This document shows positions 24,952 through 25,257 of a DNA stretch of 25,257 nucleotides, one piece after another (positions within the stretch are counted from its first letter, which is position 1; every line of letters starts with the position of its first letter). The stretch spans positions 1 to 25,257 of the forward strand of contig QMMS01000028.1 in NCBI GenBank assembly GCA_003647375.1. Direction: 5' to 3'. The position numbers were made by a program, and so were the translations under genes. The notes beneath the pieces are model-generated. The model ran no database searches and had not been told where the DNA came from. It saw only the letters and a program-made list of their open reading frames with translations. Origin of the DNA: Deltaproteobacteria bacterium. Lineage in GTDB: Bacteria > Desulfobacterota > Desulfobacteria > Desulfobacterales > B30-G6.

Positions 24952-25130
24952 GGGCTCGTGCAAAAATAACTTCACATTTTGGCATCTCAGCTTCAGCCCA
25001 TCTTTGGTCGATATCTCACTCGCAAAATCCGCGAAATAGTTTACTATTCCTGTGGTTTCACTCTCTCGAATCAGCCAAACCTGAACCAAAGCTGAGCGCC
25101 AACTCTGTTAAGTTGTTTTTGCGCGAGCCC
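24952..25130. mobile_element. MITE-like 179-bp element with 21-bp terminal inverted repeats
   Basis: The left end GGGCTCGTGCAAAAATAACTT (24952-24972, its 21 bases given as the motif start GGGCTCGTGC and end AATAACTT) pairs with the right end 25110-25130 with 19 of 21 matches. Both mismatches become G-U pairs in RNA. Imperfect pairing continues inward (CTCAGCTT against its complement near 25089-25096). No transposase is encoded. It has inserted between the perR coding region and its probable operator. No clear target-site duplication is visible. Confidence 0.65.
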
Positions 25131-25139
25131 CAAGAACGA

Positions 25140-25153
25140 TTATTTATAAATAA
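25140..25153. promoter_or_regulatory. Candidate PerR/Fur operator palindrome
   Basis: TTATTTATAAATAA is a perfect 14-base palindrome close in style to PerR boxes (TTATAAT-N-ATTATAA). It lies about 250 bases upstream of the perR start, just outside the inverted-repeat element. Autoregulation by PerR is plausible. AT-rich palindromes arise by chance, so this is tentative. Confidence 0.4.
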
Positions 25154-25229
25154 CAGATCTTTTGTTTGCCATCGGGAAGATAGGATGTCAAGCAATAAAA
25201 TCCTTTGGAATTATTTTTTTAATCCCATA

Positions 25230-25246
25230 TTCTTAAAATTTGAAAC
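25230..25246 (+). repeat. 17-bp direct repeat, right copy
   Basis: This is an identical copy of the sequence at 23792-23808, in the same orientation and about 1.44 kb away, near the end of the window. The remaining bases from 25154 show no gene. Confidence 0.6.
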
Positions 25247-25257
25247 GCTCATCTTAG

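Noticed and set aside
24893..24985. N-terminal extension of PerR from the ATG at 24985
   Set aside because: Its first codons lie in the inverted-repeat element, and family homology begins only at the ATG at 24892.

Overview
The window looks like chromosome of an anaerobic bacterium, most likely a sulfate-reducing deltaproteobacterium (Desulfobacterota). That is an inference from the mix of genes: a split glycine decarboxylase, tungsten/molybdenum aldehyde:ferredoxin oxidoreductase, rubrerythrin with a PerR-type regulator, and corrinoid methyltransferases that use pyrrolysine. Two methyltransferase genes carry an in-frame UAG at the exact pyrrolysine position of their families, so the host must decode UAG as pyrrolysine. 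No pyl genes or tRNA-Pyl were seen here.

Region 1 (1-5001, + strand) is a glycine cleavage and lipoylation operon: gcvH, gcvPA, gcvPB, lipB, lipA. Genes are tightly spaced or overlapping. gcvT is not here and may lie just upstream. The lipA start region carries 18-bp tandem repeats, several of which resemble a ribosome-binding site plus start codon.

Region 2 (5002-5861) lies between converging operons. It holds the relic of a higBA toxin-antitoxin pair, a structured stretch without a recognised gene, and a doubtful small membrane ORF.

Region 3 (5862-18013, - strand) is an amine catabolism cluster. In transcription order: IlvD/Edd dehydratase, a 103-aa unknown protein, aldehyde:ferredoxin oxidoreductase, class III aminotransferase, a Tat-exported family 5 solute-binding protein, pyrrolysine-containing trimethylamine methyltransferase (mttB), pyrrolysine-containing dimethylamine methyltransferase (mtbB), a corrinoid protein (mttC), and an MttB homologue with valine in place of pyrrolysine. 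A -24/-12 (sigma-54) promoter lies upstream of the dehydratase.

Region 4 (18322-22819, - strand) is a three-gene unit: a carnitine/choline O-acyltransferase, an alpha/beta hydrolase, and a sigma-54-dependent activator with two PAS domains that probably drives region 3. The acyltransferase is rare in bacteria and suggests that the substrate is carnitine or a similar trimethylammonium compound. A possible overall scheme is uptake, stepwise demethylation through corrinoid protein, transamination of the remaining amino acid, and oxidation of the semialdehyde by the ferredoxin enzyme. Methyl and glycine carbon could meet at tetrahydrofolate through region 1.

Region 5 (22820-23858) is a gene-poor stretch of about 1 kb with strong inverted repeats. 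Region 6 (23859-25257) is a perR-rubrerythrin oxidative stress operon with a 179-bp miniature inverted-repeat element just upstream of perR.

A theme of special interest is UAG. Besides the two pyrrolysine codons, three genes end in UAG, and in each case readthrough would give an open extension that meets the next gene: in frame with the hydrolase for the acyltransferase, and ending in UGA overlapping the next ATG for mtbB and the 103-aa gene.
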